Below, one piece after another: positions 11,654-21,492 of a DNA stretch of 64,000 bases. A program made the translations under genes and the position numbers. This DNA comes from Plumapathes pennacea. Taxonomy: Eukaryota; Cnidaria; Anthozoa; Antipatharia; Myriopathidae. How positions within the stretch are numbered: the stretch's first letter is position 1; each line of letters begins with the position of its first letter. Location: NCBI GenBank assembly GCA_964036295.1, contig OZ038464.1:6806001-6870000 (forward strand), read 5' to 3'. Below the pieces are notes generated by a model, which made no database searches, was not told where the DNA came from, and was given only the letters and a program-made list of their open reading frames with translations.

Positions 11654-11885
11654 TATGGTGGCCGAGGAGTGTCACCTTTGAAATGTCATTTTATGTCGAT
11701 TATTTTTTTTTCTTTAATATTTTTAATTTAATTTTCTTTTTTTTTTTTTCTTTCGTTTCATTTATGTTTAGTTTCGGTCTTTTTGAAGTTAAAATAAAAT
11801 CGAAACAAAAAGAAAATCGAAACAAAATTATTTTTAAATGAAAATGAAATGAAATTCTTCGTGGCCGAGGAGTGCCACCCCACCC
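11654..11885 (+). repeat. E3 left terminal inverted repeat
   Basis: Starts TATGGTGGCCGAGG and is AT-rich inside. It ends with a second copy of the terminal motif: GTGGCCGAGGAGTGTCACC at about 11659 and GTGGCCGAGGAGTGCCACC at about 11861. It pairs with 15714-15948. Confidence 0.95.
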
Positions 11886-11957
11886 ACGCCAGTCCACTTT
11901 GTTCTCGAGTACCCGTCGTTCCGTAGGGGCTTAGCTTGTTTTTGGCGGGCTTCCATC

Positions 11958-13338
11958 ATGTCGGGAGGCAAGCGATCCCAATCAGAAATTTTTAGAGACT
12001 TGAACAACGTCTGAGAGCGAAGAGGACAAAGAAAGGAGGAAAAGGGAAGGAGCAAGCCCCCAAACGAAGAATACGAACTAATTGTTCAAAGGTTATCATC
12101 GGAAGTTTCGGGCAAAGCCCAGAAGTACTGAAGAATAGGCCCAAGGGAATTCGTTTCACTGTCCGAGGGTGATGAGGTCGAGCTCACCATGGACTTGGCC
12201 AAACGCGCTTGCGAGAAGCACTTCAGGCCGCAACTTGGAGCAAATTTAATCTGCGATGTATTGGCCGGGGAGCAGGGCCCGTCGTGCAGCACAATCGAAC
12301 AAATTCCTGACTTACGAGTAATACATGTCCGCTTCGTGGCACGACGTCCACAGGAAGGCAGTGTGGAGCAAACACGTTCAAGACAAAGTACTGAAAGCCA
12401 GAGACCTTACCACTTCGATAGCGTCAGATTTGGAAGTTCTCCTTTACGAGAAATAGCGAAGAGTGACGGACCTCAACGAGCTGCAGCCCTGGCAAAGCAT
12501 ACTGCCCCAAGTACAAGCGAATTCGTGCCTATGAGTTTGTCTGTTGCAGACATGATAAAGCTGGGACAGTTGGGGGCTCCTAACCGGACGACAATTGTGA
12601 AGCTCTATTTGTTTGACTTGGAGTCCCAGACATGGGCGCAGGTGCCAATCACGGTTGAGTTTTTGGAAGAGGAGCAACCAATCGGCAAGGGGGGCTTCCA
12701 TACTGCATACAAAGCCAAAACAAGACATCCTCAGTTCAGGTCTACGAATTGGGTGATCAAAAGATACCTACCGAGTGCAGTTGAGGGCATTCACTCACTT
12801 GGGCAAACAACGGAACAGCACACACGCAAGGTGGTTCAAATGCACCTCCTTGCCAGGAACTTTGCCTCCCAGCTGGAGCAGAAGATTGCACAGGAAGACA
12901 TGAGTGAACTATTCGGAAAGTGCCTGGCATTCAAAAAGATATATCATGGAGAAATCGGTGTGGGTGAAGGGGAAACCAGATGTCACTGTGGAGGAATTCA
13001 TTGGTGGCTGCTTCAGAAAGTACACCAACAACAATGGTGCCAAATGTTTCGATGACACCGATGCCATTGGCCAGAAGGCTGAATGTCTTGCACATTTCTC
13101 ATACGAAAAGTCTGAAAGGAAGCTGCTACTGGTTGATATTCAGGGTTGTGGGTACCACCTGTTTGACCCCGAGATTGCTTCTGCTGATCTTTACAGTGCA
13201 GATGGAGATGGCAGAGAAATTCTTTATTGTGCTGGCAACCTCTCAGCAAGGGCCATTGACAGATTTGTTTCAACTCACAAATGCAATGCATTTTGTGGCA
13301 TTCTTGGACTTGAGACTCTGCCTGTATTAATGCCATAG
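11958..13338 (+). pseudogene. Alpha-kinase (eEF2K/MHCK-type) gene, broken
   Basis: ATG 11958 (CATCATGTCGGG) opens a frame with TGA at 12012 and 12129, each one change from CGA; the first could instead mark a pair of frame slips. The kinase domain starts near 12640: glycine-rich GKGGFHTAYKAKT, ATP-site lysine in NWVIKRYL, then after a one-base frame slip near 12955 VTVEEFIGGCFRKYTNNNG, LLLVDIQGCG and the zinc-module GNLSARAIDRFVSTHKCN..C. These are the standard alpha-kinase landmarks in order. The N-terminal ~220 residues are unassigned. Ser/Thr kinase activity is expected for the family, but the stops and frame slip make this copy inactive as assembled. Confidence 0.88.
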
Positions 13339-13590
13339 CTACAAAAACAGTATGTAAATGAGTAAGTTGCCTTATTGTGACACTTATCTTGACATGTACA
13401 AGTTAGGCCAAGTTTTTCAGATTTCTTGTTCCTGTTCAAAACATTTCATTTGGCATCACTTTAGGTGGGCCAACACATCTAACAACACGTTATGCAATGG
13501 ACATAATTGCCCCAATGTCCAAATGTTACCCTAACAAGGTGGGGGAGTAAACACTGCATCATAAACAACAATACTGAGTATAACAGAGCA

Positions 13591-15664
13591 TCATGATGAG
13601 GGTGGTAATCTGAAGTTTCTTTTAAGGTGCATGTAAGCTGCAGCACAATTCTTGGGCTCTGTCTCTCCTGGATTTGGGATGGTACGCTCACACTCCCTTC
13701 TAAATGCTGGCTCCAGGAAGTCTTCTTCAATCTCCAACACACCCGAATGAACTGCAGCTTCTTCCAGTTGCTCTTTAGTGAGTGGTAGACCTAATAAAAT
13801 AAAAACAATTCCATGAGGAATGGAACATTTGATATTACTGTCAAGCAAAACCTTCACATACCACATTCTTCTAGGCCATATTTATCTGGGAAAGAGTGTA
13901 TATGTTCTGGGACACCATCTGGCAAAATAGTATCTTTCTGTGCACGTATTCTGTGGTTGTTCCACACAAAATCCTTGAGTTTATTCAACTCTTTCTGAAG
14001 AATCGGTATCATCACAAACGCCAGGAGCTTCCTGTTTATGATCCAAAGCAATTATAGTAAGTGCCAAATTCTACCAATACATACTAATGAATGCTGCTAA
14101 AATTCTATGTTTCTTTTTTTTTCCATATCTCCAAGAGAATCCTGTTTCAAGTAGCATTGTTTATCAGAAATTTACTGTTCATACTGAATAGTTCACCTAT
14201 GGTTTATACATCACTGAACAATATTAGAGAGTTTGAGATAAACCTAACCCCAACCCTTTACTGCAAACTGTTAATAACATCCCGCTGCATTGTACAATGT
14301 ATGTTCAAGGTACACTAGACCAGTGAAAAGGGTTTTCCTTTGGTGGGCAGGATGGGATGATACTGTACATACATACATAAAATGTATTTCATCTAGAATT
14401 TAAGAGTAGCTTTTGACAAGCTAATGTGTTAGTCAAATTGCTGGTATGTACACAAGCTGACCAGCTTGTCCTTGACCCTTGGCAATTACCCTAACTTGTG
14501 GCTGTTGCTCTGTGGTTGTTATAAAGACACAAACCTGTCAGTATCATCATGTGGATCATAGTAGCCTTGATCCTTCAACAGCATGAAATATTCTTTGAAA
14601 TACTTCTCAAGCCTTTCATGCAGCTCCTTCCACCACCTTTCAATCTGTTGTCAAAGTAACAAATCAAAGCTACTTTCATCACTTACCTACAAGCAAATTC
14701 AAGCAACATTTATGCCATCCGTCCATGGAGGAAAAGTAATGGGGAGAAATCATTTTTCTCTGGCCATGCCAATTTTGGTATCTCTTCATTAGGGATCAAA
14801 AGGGGTAAGGGGAGTTTCTGATGAGCATCCCTAGAGTGACATGTTCATGTACTGCATCAAAAAGAAAAAAAAATGATGATGATGATGGTGATGATGATGA
14901 TAATACTGTATCCTTACTTGATTTGATGTTGATGGACCATACAAAACTGTGTCAGTTGGATCAACATTATCCTCATGGTTCCGTCGTAGAAAGGCATGCA
15001 TGGCAGCCATGGTTACTGTCTCTGTACCCTTGTCTACTCTTATCATGTTGGGCATGATTCCCGTTTCTATCAAATACTCCAAGTACCACCGTCCAATTAC
15101 TTTTGGGTCGGAATTGGTAGTCCATATCCGCAACCACATGATTTTTTGACTGGCCGTATCAATGCACCCATAGATGGCTAAGGGGAACGTACTGCATTGG
15201 TACCCCATGAGCTTGTCATGGCCATCTAACGAGTGCACCCAGTTGGGCCCTTTAGAGCTGAAGTTGCCTTTTTTTCTGCGATTCTTCGCTCCAATACCCC
15301 CTCGTGCTTCAAGTCCTTCTGGATCAAGTTCTTTCATCACCGTGTATACCTCATCCCTACTCACACTGAGACCATACTCTTGCCGCACTTTTTTATGCAT
15401 GGCCCGGTACCCGAGAAGTCGCCCAGGGCCGTCTAGTTCCTTCTGAACGGCATCTCTCACGGCCTCCGTCGAAGCACCTCGGTTATAGTAGATTTCGAAA
15501 AAGCGCAAACGACGATTGAGGGAGGTAAGGCTCCACTCGTACATTGGGAAATCTCTCCCCACAAAATCGAGAACTTCGCTGCGTTGCAGACCTCGTAACA
15601 TGTGCGTTTCCAAAGCTTCTCGTAACCCATGATCGTTTTTCCACGGAGCTGATGAGTCCGCCAT
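13591..15664 (-). CDS. E3 integrase-type transposase, four exons, 408 aa, intact
   Basis: Minus-strand exons are 15664-14918, 14644-14535, 14031-13862 and 13790-13591. Phases match throughout (409 codons with stop). Donors include GTAAGG and GTATGTG; acceptors end TTGACAACAG, AAACAG and TTTTATTAG. Start ATG follows CCAAT. The rve/RNase H-fold core has D147 (HSLDGHDK), D211 (IRVDKGTET) and E251 (SNQIERWWKEL), with GPSTSNQ just before the glutamate. The glutamate codon lies at the start of exon 2, so intact splicing is needed for activity. The N-terminus has a helix-turn-helix-like stretch. This integrase family occurs in fish and cnidarians. Complete catalytic triad and no stops suggest a functional gene. 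Confidence 0.88.
14868..14904. repeat. GAT trinucleotide microsatellite
   Basis: (GAT)n with one GGT interruption, inside the first intron of the E3 transposase. Confidence 0.9.
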
Positions 15665-15713
15665 ATTGGAACTCACTACCAGGGTCTCTCGTTCTACAAA
15701 AGGTTCCCCACTA

Positions 15714-15948
15714 GGGTGGGGTGGCACTCCTCGGCCACGAAGAATTTCATTTCATTTTCATTTAAAAATAATTTTGTTTCGATTTTCTTTTTGTTTCGAT
15801 TTTCTTTTAACTTCAAAAAGACCGAAACTAAACATAAATGAAACGAAAGAAAAAAAAAAAGAAAATTAAATTAAAAATATTAAAGAAAAAATAAATAAAT
15901 AATCGACATAAAATGACATTTCAAAGGTGACACTCCTCGGCCACCATA
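15714..15948 (-). repeat. E3 right terminal inverted repeat
   Basis: Reverse complement of 11654-11885 with only length changes in A/T runs and about one substitution. It ends CCTCGGCCACCATA, followed by target copy CTCCAG. Confidence 0.95.
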
Positions 15949-16577
15949 CTCCAGACATCCCAAGAGAGGAATCAGTGGTTCAATTGACAGAAAGGCACTT
16001 CATGGCCCCAATTCCACCAACAGACAACAAACAGAAGCCCCAGAGAAGGTGCAGGGTGTGTTTCAAGAGGAAAGTTCGGAAGGAATTGCGCTACTACTGC
16101 CCCAGTTGTCCCAGCAAACCTGGACTCTGCTACTATCCGTGTTTTGAAATTTACCACACCCAATACATCTATGGCTAGTGACACTACTATGCTGAGAAAG
16201 TGTTGATAAACAGTAGTTAAGTGATTTAAATACTTCTGTATAGTTTTTTACAGCCTGTGAATATTTTTTAAGTGTCAATTGTAAAGTTTGTTAAATTTTC
16301 CAAAAATGGCTCCGCACAGGGGTAAAAAAAGTGTCCGCAGCGAAGGGGTTAAAAGTGGATGGACAAAATAGCTAAAGACAGAGATGTCGGATGGAGCAGA
16401 TATAGAGAGAATAAATTATGATTATAATTTGTATATATATACTGTATATATACAGTCAATCCCGAAAACGTCATATAAAATATATAAATAGGCAAATATA
16501 CCTAACACGTGACCAGATATAATTGTCACGTGACCTTGCTAACAACATTACAAAACCACGCGCATGGCGAATTTGAA

Positions 16578-17120
16578 ATGGAGTCGAAGTTTTCAAGTCA
16601 AGTAATTCTGGTGATAGTAGTGCGTGTGCTCAACGCAGCGAAGAAGAGCAGCTTCAAAATCCGTCACACATCCAATTTTCCAGTGGTTGAAACTCATGAA
16701 GAATTTCGCGCAGCACTCCTCACTGCATTCCCAGACCTGGCCGCAATCACACAGCCAGGTTTTATTGTTGGATATGATCTAGAACGGAATAAGATTACTA
16801 TAAACAGCAACTTGGAACTGGAGTCTGTTTACGACACCCTTATTGGAGGCCATGATGTTTGGATTGATCCACATGAGGCTCCATTACAAAGTAAACGTTC
16901 GACCAAAGTGAAGCATGAGTACATTAGGTTTACAATGATTGGAATAGTTGTTAATGCTGAAGCTGTGAATCTTGCATTTGACGTTTGTCTTTATATTTAA
17001 AGGAACAGTACCGGAACAAGCAAGTAACAAGCAGGAACAGATGCACGAGTTAATTTCTCTCCTCAAGGAGCGGTACAGCCAAAGCTACCTACCTTCAAAT
17101 TCCGACTTTGGGCCGAAATG
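16578..17120 (+). CDS. Two-exon gene, possible PB1/ubiquitin-like fold, unknown function
   Basis: ATG 16578 opens exon 1 to 16890 (donor AAAGTAAAC). An acceptor TTTAAAG gives exon 2 from 17003, and the phases agree, ending at TGA 17118-17120. The protein is about 143 aa. Residues ~20-95 alternate strands and helices (FKIRHTSNFPVVETHEEFRA ... ITINSNLELESVYDTL ... HDVWIDP) in a way that recalls PB1-like domains; this is a weak call. The C-terminus is a short helix (EQMHELISLLKERY). A further open exon at 17209-17334 with good splice signals could be an alternative 3' exon. The promoter region contains two CACGTGAC boxes (near 16506 and 16528). Confidence 0.45.
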
Positions 17121-17208
17121 ATTGCGAGTGGTAATTTTAATTACTGTTTTAAGACTTCTGCTCTATTTGATCATAATGTCAATGTTTGCATCATATATTT
17201 TCACATAG

Positions 17209-17334
17209 ACTCTTGGAACAGCAAGCCTGGAACGGGTTCCAGATGTACCTATGCTCAGAACTCCAGCAAAACGGCCAAGACTAGCCGAGAAGCCTACCTC
17301 AGGTGTGACAGAACAGCAAACACACAACACTACT
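17209..17334 (+). other. Possible alternative exon of the gene at 16578
   Basis: The acceptor TTCACATAG and donor ACTGTAAGT flank a 126-bp open segment encoding a short basic, nuclear-localisation-like stretch (LRTPAKRPRLAEKP). How it joins the upstream exons is not settled. Confidence 0.35.
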
Positions 17335-17998
17335 GTAAGTGGTGCCAATTTTTCCCGCCTTCCTCAGAGTATGAGCATATTTATCATGCATTGGTCATAA
17401 AAAATTCTTCTTAACAAGGATTATTCGAGGAGAGTTTTAATTCTGGATCGTGAATAATAAGACAGTGCGCAAAAAAAACATGGTGTATTCAGCTTGAATA
17501 TACCAACTAGTGCAAATTTATAAGACAAATTCAGGCTGCGGTCACGTCTGAGCTAGAAGCGCGCGCCTACCTTTGTTTAGGTTTTCTGGAGCATTCGCGC
17601 AAGAAACGTGCCTATCGTGTCAATTTTTTGCACAACACAATCAAACTTGAAAAGGAGTACCATGCTAAGGCCTGGTCTCCATATGATCGCAAATATGCGA
17701 AGTTGTTGCAGTTTTAAAAGCTGTTTAAAAAATGCACCTTTTTCAATTCATGTAAACTTTGAATGAAGTGAAATGTGTGTCACATTGCACGAGCGGAATC
17801 CAGATACAAACCTTATCATAATAATTGCCAACGAGTGATCCGAGCCAAAAGGTGAGGATCGTGAGGCGGCAGCATTATAGAACCGCACACGAAAGTATCG
17901 AACTGCAGGCAAAAAAAATCTCGAGTGATCCAGAGAATAAAGTAATGTAATGTAACAATAGAAAAAATAAGCCAATCACATCGCGGAAATTTTGTTTG
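17335..17998. other. No supported gene
   Basis: Non-coding by inspection; short frames without motifs. Confidence 0.4.
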
Positions 17999-18073
17999 TG
18001 ACGTCATGGGTTCCCTCGCTTCCATGTGACTTCCAGAGCATGCCTCGTGCAACTGGAGGTGGGAGAGCGAAAG
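17999..18073 (+). promoter_or_regulatory. CRE-containing start region with short first exon
   Basis: TGACGTCA (17999-18006) lies about 35 bp upstream of ATG 18040. The ATG opens MPRATGGGRAK and meets a consensus donor AAAG/GTGAGT at 18073/18074. This looks like a promoter plus first coding exon of a gene reading into the helicase region, but the connection cannot be proven here. Confidence 0.4.
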
Positions 18074-18109
18074 GTGAGTTAAATCAAAAGTTTTATACGC
18101 TTGTTTGCG

Positions 18110-18345
18110 TTCTTTTTGTGGTACTTCAACTGTGTGCACTTCAATAGAGTGCCCTTTCTTTGTTCTTGAACCAGCGTGTTCTAAATTGAGCGAAAGTGCT
18201 CAAAAAGTGAACAAGCGTGTTCCCCCTTTGCCGAGCGTGCCGCATTTGTTCAGAGAAACTCGATCATACAAAACCAAAACAAACACAAACTAAATCACCA
18301 ATAGTGAACCGGCCAGTGTGCCATCAATCAAAGAACAAATTGAAT
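18110..18345. repeat. Direct repeat copy 1 (partner 21578-21811)
   Basis: About 235 bp sharing GAACCAGCGTGTTCTAAATT, AAACAAACACAAACTAAATC and the end ATCAAAGAACAAATT with the block at 21.6 kb, in the same orientation, with scattered substitutions. The two copies lie 3.47 kb apart and bracket the helicase remnant. Confidence 0.8.
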
Positions 18346-18754
18346 CACTTAAATATTAAACTGTCGAGCGTCCACCACTAACAAAACGGTCACAAAAGTC
18401 GAAAACAAATTGCATAATCAAGCTGATCGCGTGGAAGTTCAAAGCCCAGCTAGACTACAAGCCAAAAAGTGCACATCTCAGTTACAAATTGAATGCAGAC
18501 AACTATGATGCTGACCCTATTGTATATGGTGTTATTCTTGGCCAACCAGTATTGCACATTCCGCCTATTGTTTAGTAAGGGTAAGCTTAGTAATGAATCA
18601 GTGTGTAATTTGGCGTGTTCTTGTAGTTGTGGATATCAAAATGTCTCTGTCACCTTTAGATACAGGCGAAAATATTTAATGAGACTGATATCTTATCCTT
18701 CTAACGGAAGTTTCAATCCCTATGTTATTTCAAATAAGGAAGCTCACACTGTGA

Positions 18755-19162
18755 ATGGAAATATATTTAATGGAGGTGAAGCTGCTAAAAGTGGGAGAAA
18801 GAAACTTTTCAGTGATATGTGCTAATGGCAGAGAGCACTTCCGCAATTATTGCTTAAGCCACGTGGGAAAGTTTTCATGTGCAGTTGATTGCTTTCTTGA
18901 ACTTTGTTTTGCTGTTTTTAAAAATCATCTACAGAATGTCAGTAGATATAAGTTTTTTGACATTGCACACCAGTCGTGTATACAAAGGGAACACCTCGGT
19001 GCTATAGAGATTGCCAGAGAACCTGTTTGGTCTTGGCTGCGAGATCATTGTGCATCATTTACTACAATGTCTGCCGATGCTGTATTCAGTGATATATTTA
19101 GGACAAATACTACTCAAGGAAAAATGTCAGGTACTAGCTTATACTGGAAAGGCATCTTGTAA
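18755..19162 (+). pseudogene. Fragment with Cys-box-like motif, upstream part of helicase gene remnant
   Basis: An open frame encodes HVGKFSCAVDCFLELCFAVF...REPVWSWLRDHCASFTTMSADAVFSDIF. The GKFSCAVDCFLEL motif resembles a cysteine-protease-like box found beside PIF1-type helicases in repetitive cnidarian genes. That comparison is from memory of family patterns, so function is unproven. The reading is broken from the following helicase frame near 19110, where a segment including the helicase Walker A motif is missing. Confidence 0.4.
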
Positions 19163-20095
19163 TGTAAATGGTATAACCTTGCATTCCTTTCTGAAATTAC
19201 CAATTGGTACCAAAATGCTTTCTGAACTAGAAGGAATAGCTTTACAGCAGCTTCAAAATAATCTTGAAAATGTTAAGTGTATCATTATAGATGAATATTC
19301 ATTTGTTGGACAGAGTTTACTTGGATGGATTAATTGTAGATGCAGGCAAGGAACAGGCCAAGCAAACAAAGCTTTTGGTGGTCTTTCTGTTATTCTTGTT
19401 GGTGATATAGGACAGTTATCCCCTGTTGGTGACAAACCACTCTTTCATACTATGCCAAATTCAGGGTTACCTGATGTATCAAGAGTTCAAACAAGTTGTC
19501 ACATTAACAGTTAATCACTATGAACATATGGACTGAGGTTGGTCTTTGCAATGGGGCATTGGGAACCGTAATAGATTTCGTTTATACTAAAGATCAAGCT
19601 CCTCCAACCCTACCAATTTGTTTTCTTGTCCACTTTGATGAAGATTATAGTGGGCCTTCTGCATCTGAAAGATTTCCTAGATGTAATCCAATTTCCCCAG
19701 TTACACAGGTTTAACAAAACACAGGGAAAATATGTGAAAGACAGCAGTTGCCATTAAGGTTAGCATGGGCAATGACTATTCATAAAAGTCAAGGACTGAC
19801 TCTAAAAAAAGCCTGGGTTGATCCTGGAATGTCAGAGAAAACGTCGGTTATGACATATGTTGCACTTAGTAGGGTTAAGAAACTTGAAGATCTTGTCGTT
19901 GAGCCAATGACACTGGAAAGACTGCAAGCTTCTAAAAAATCAACTAATTTAAAGTACAGATTACAAGAAGAAATGCTACTCGATTCTCTAACACAATTTC
20001 TCAAAACTGTATATCATTCCAGATGGACAGTAAACCACAGAACATTTAGTATACAAAATCATTGTGCACCAATAGAAATTATGCAGCTCGTATGA
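19110..20095 (+). pseudogene. PIF1-type DNA helicase, broken
   Basis: Three pieces in order belong to a PIF1-family SF1 helicase: motif Ia (VLAYTGKASCNVNGITLHSF), Walker B and motif III (CIIIDEYSFVGQSLL ... LVGDIGQLSPVGDKPLF), then after an internal deletion and stop the 1B/2B region (VGLCNGALGTVIDF), and finally motif VI (LAWAMTIHKSQGLTL ... MTYVALSRVKKLEDLVVEP). Walker A is absent. Stops near 19512 and 19712 separate the pieces. This is a decayed copy of a transposon-linked or host PIF1-like gene. A Helitron origin is possible, but no Rep domain is seen. Confidence 0.85.
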
Positions 20096-20479
20096 AGCAC
20101 AGAGCTGTAAGTAGCAGAAACCCTTCACGGGGACAATTCATTGTGACATTTCGTTACTTTCCATGTGTTGTAATTTGATGCCTATTTCATCTGCTGTAAA
20201 TTCAAAGGTCTGTCATTCGTATCAGGAATTCCAAGTAGTTGCCTTTAGTTGTTCTTGGTATGACACATTGTTTGAATATTGTGTCATATGCACCAATGTA
20301 CAAGTATTTTTGGTACATGATACTTATCACAAATTTTCATAACGTCTTCTGAATTCTTTTCAGGATTTTGTTCACCCTTAAAATCCAACATCATGTCATC
20401 AACAGTTAAAGAGACAAAAAGTAAGTTCAATAATCGCAATAACTGCGATTACACGACCCGATGTAAACCCCCTGGGTCA

Positions 20480-20591
20480 GGTTGTTCAAAGTTGGTTTAG
20501 CGTTAACCCAGGTTTAATCACCATCGTGATACAATGGTTTTGTTTGGAGTTAAACCTGGATTAGTTATTTTAAACCAGCTTTCAACAACCC
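20480..20591. repeat. Small inverted-repeat (MITE-like) element
   Basis: Arms 20480-20518 and 20548-20591 are imperfect inverted copies: GGTTGTTCAAAGTTGGTTTA on the left versus the inverse GGTTGTTGAAAGCTGGTTTA on the right, then CCAGGTTTAA in both. The total is about 112 bp. No target duplication was resolved. Confidence 0.65.
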
Positions 20592-20757
20592 AGCCCTGAT
20601 GCCTAAGCAGAGTTTGCCTAGGTAAACAACCTCAGCATCAGGCTAGCTAACCAATCCCCCTGGTTCTCATCCTGAAATAGGGTTCAGTCCAGCAAAAATA
20701 TGGAGTTTACCTAAGCAAATCAGGCTACTGTAACCATAACTGTTGTAAGAGTTAAGC

Positions 20758-20769
20758 CACGTGACGTCA
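20758..20769 (+). promoter_or_regulatory. Overlapping E-box and CRE
   Basis: CACGTGACGTCA combines CACGTG and TGACGTCA. A second CRE lies at 17999. No clear gene starts here; the frame at 20799 lacks motifs. Confidence 0.4.
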
Positions 20770-21490
20770 TCTGTGGTCATGCGCCGTTTAGGAATGGAGT
20801 GAGACCTCGTGGTTCGGTGTCGGTTTTCCTTGAGCGTTTGGGTGTGCTCATGTTCATATTTGCTTTATGTGTTCCTTTACGCCCTCTAAGCCAGGAAAGA
20901 GGTAAGAGAAATCTATACGAGGGTTATTTTCGTGGTTTATTTAGGTTGCTTTGTTTGTCTTTGATTATTTACTACACTCACGATTCATAGATTTCTTTGT
21001 TATTGTATTCCTCATTTGTTATTTCCATATCGCTTAGATTTCGGACACTCAGTCATTGTTTTGCTATGTACTCGTTACAGTTTTTACGTACTGGAATTCA
21101 TCGAATTAAAGACTTAAAGGATTACAGTTCAGTAAAACCATCTAGCGCCCACTACAGTAGAAAATCTCCCGATTAATGACTCGCGTTGGGCGATTGAGGG
21201 ACGAATAATAACATGGAAGCAGCCGTCAAGTTTTTACATTTGCCGACGGTGATGGCATAAATGGTCGTGTGTAAACACATGAACACAAAACAGAAAATAA
21301 TGTTATTGTTATGGTGTGCACCTGCATTAGAATGTGCTGATGTTGACATTTACAGATTTAAACTCTGTCTATATTATACTGTATAAGTCGTTTGACGAAG
21401 GACCTTAAGCACATATATGTAGAACACCAACTACGTAGGTTTTGTGCGTGCTAGAGTTCTACCTATTTGCATGCTTAAACACTACCTCGT
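20770..21490. other. No supported gene
   Basis: No motif-bearing frame; mixed AT-rich sequence. Confidence 0.4.
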
Positions 21491-21492
21491 TG

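Larger units (their letters stand above)
11654..15948. mobile_element. E3: integrase-type DNA transposon carrying an alpha-kinase gene
   Basis: A 4,295-bp element has terminal inverted repeats of about 232 bp and 6-bp target duplications CTCCAG (11648-11653 and 15949-15954). It lies inside the piggyBac transposase, whose frame is restored by its removal. The two repeats differ only in homopolymer/ATTT length and about one substitution, so the insertion is young. It carries an intact four-exon integrase-like transposase on the minus strand (13591-15664) and a decayed alpha-kinase gene on the plus strand (11958-13338). Six-base duplications and long repeats are also seen in Polintons, but no polymerase or capsid gene is present here. 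Family assignment beyond 'rve/DDE integrase-type' is open. Confidence 0.93.
10117..16178 (+). pseudogene. piggyBac transposase, one nonsense codon, split by E3
   Basis: ATG 10117 begins an acidic N-terminus (ESGDEEDYSDDDG) typical of the family. TGA at 10354-10356 interrupts the frame once (likely CGA to TGA), after which the same frame runs to 11653. E3 sits between 11654 and 15948. Joining 11653 to 15955 (one CTCCAG removed) continues the frame to TAG 16178. The catalytic aspartates are visible: NVCIDESLVAWKGR, NLCTDNWYTS and GGVDRTDQL. After E3 comes the C-terminal cysteine-rich zinc domain RRCRVCFKRK...YYCPSCPSKPGLCYYPCF. Apart from one stop and the insertion the protein is complete. Confidence 0.93.
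9832..16348. mobile_element. piggyBac element (with nested transposon E3)
   Basis: TTAA target copies at 9828-9831 and 16349-16352 bracket termini CCCCTTCACTGC (left) and the inverse of GCAGCGAAGGGG (right), matching 11 of 12. The cargo is a piggyBac transposase frame. Without the 4.3-kb E3 insertion the element would be about 2.2 kb, a normal piggyBac size. TTAA targets are diagnostic for piggyBac when paired with the DDD transposase described below. Confidence 0.95.

Noticed and set aside
11700-11841. Phe/Ile/Lys-rich tail at the end of the piggyBac frame
   Set aside because: This is the AT-rich E3 terminal repeat read through by chance, not piggyBac protein; the true C-terminus resumes at 15955.
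14949-15446. Plus-strand open frames across 14.9-15.4 kb
   Set aside because: They are antisense shadows of the intact minus-strand E3 integrase exon, which has the catalytic motifs and splice structure.
11654-15948. Calling E3 a Polinton because of 6-bp duplications, long repeats and an integrase
   Set aside because: Only 4.3 kb, no DNA polymerase B, ATPase, protease or capsid genes, and termini do not start with AG.
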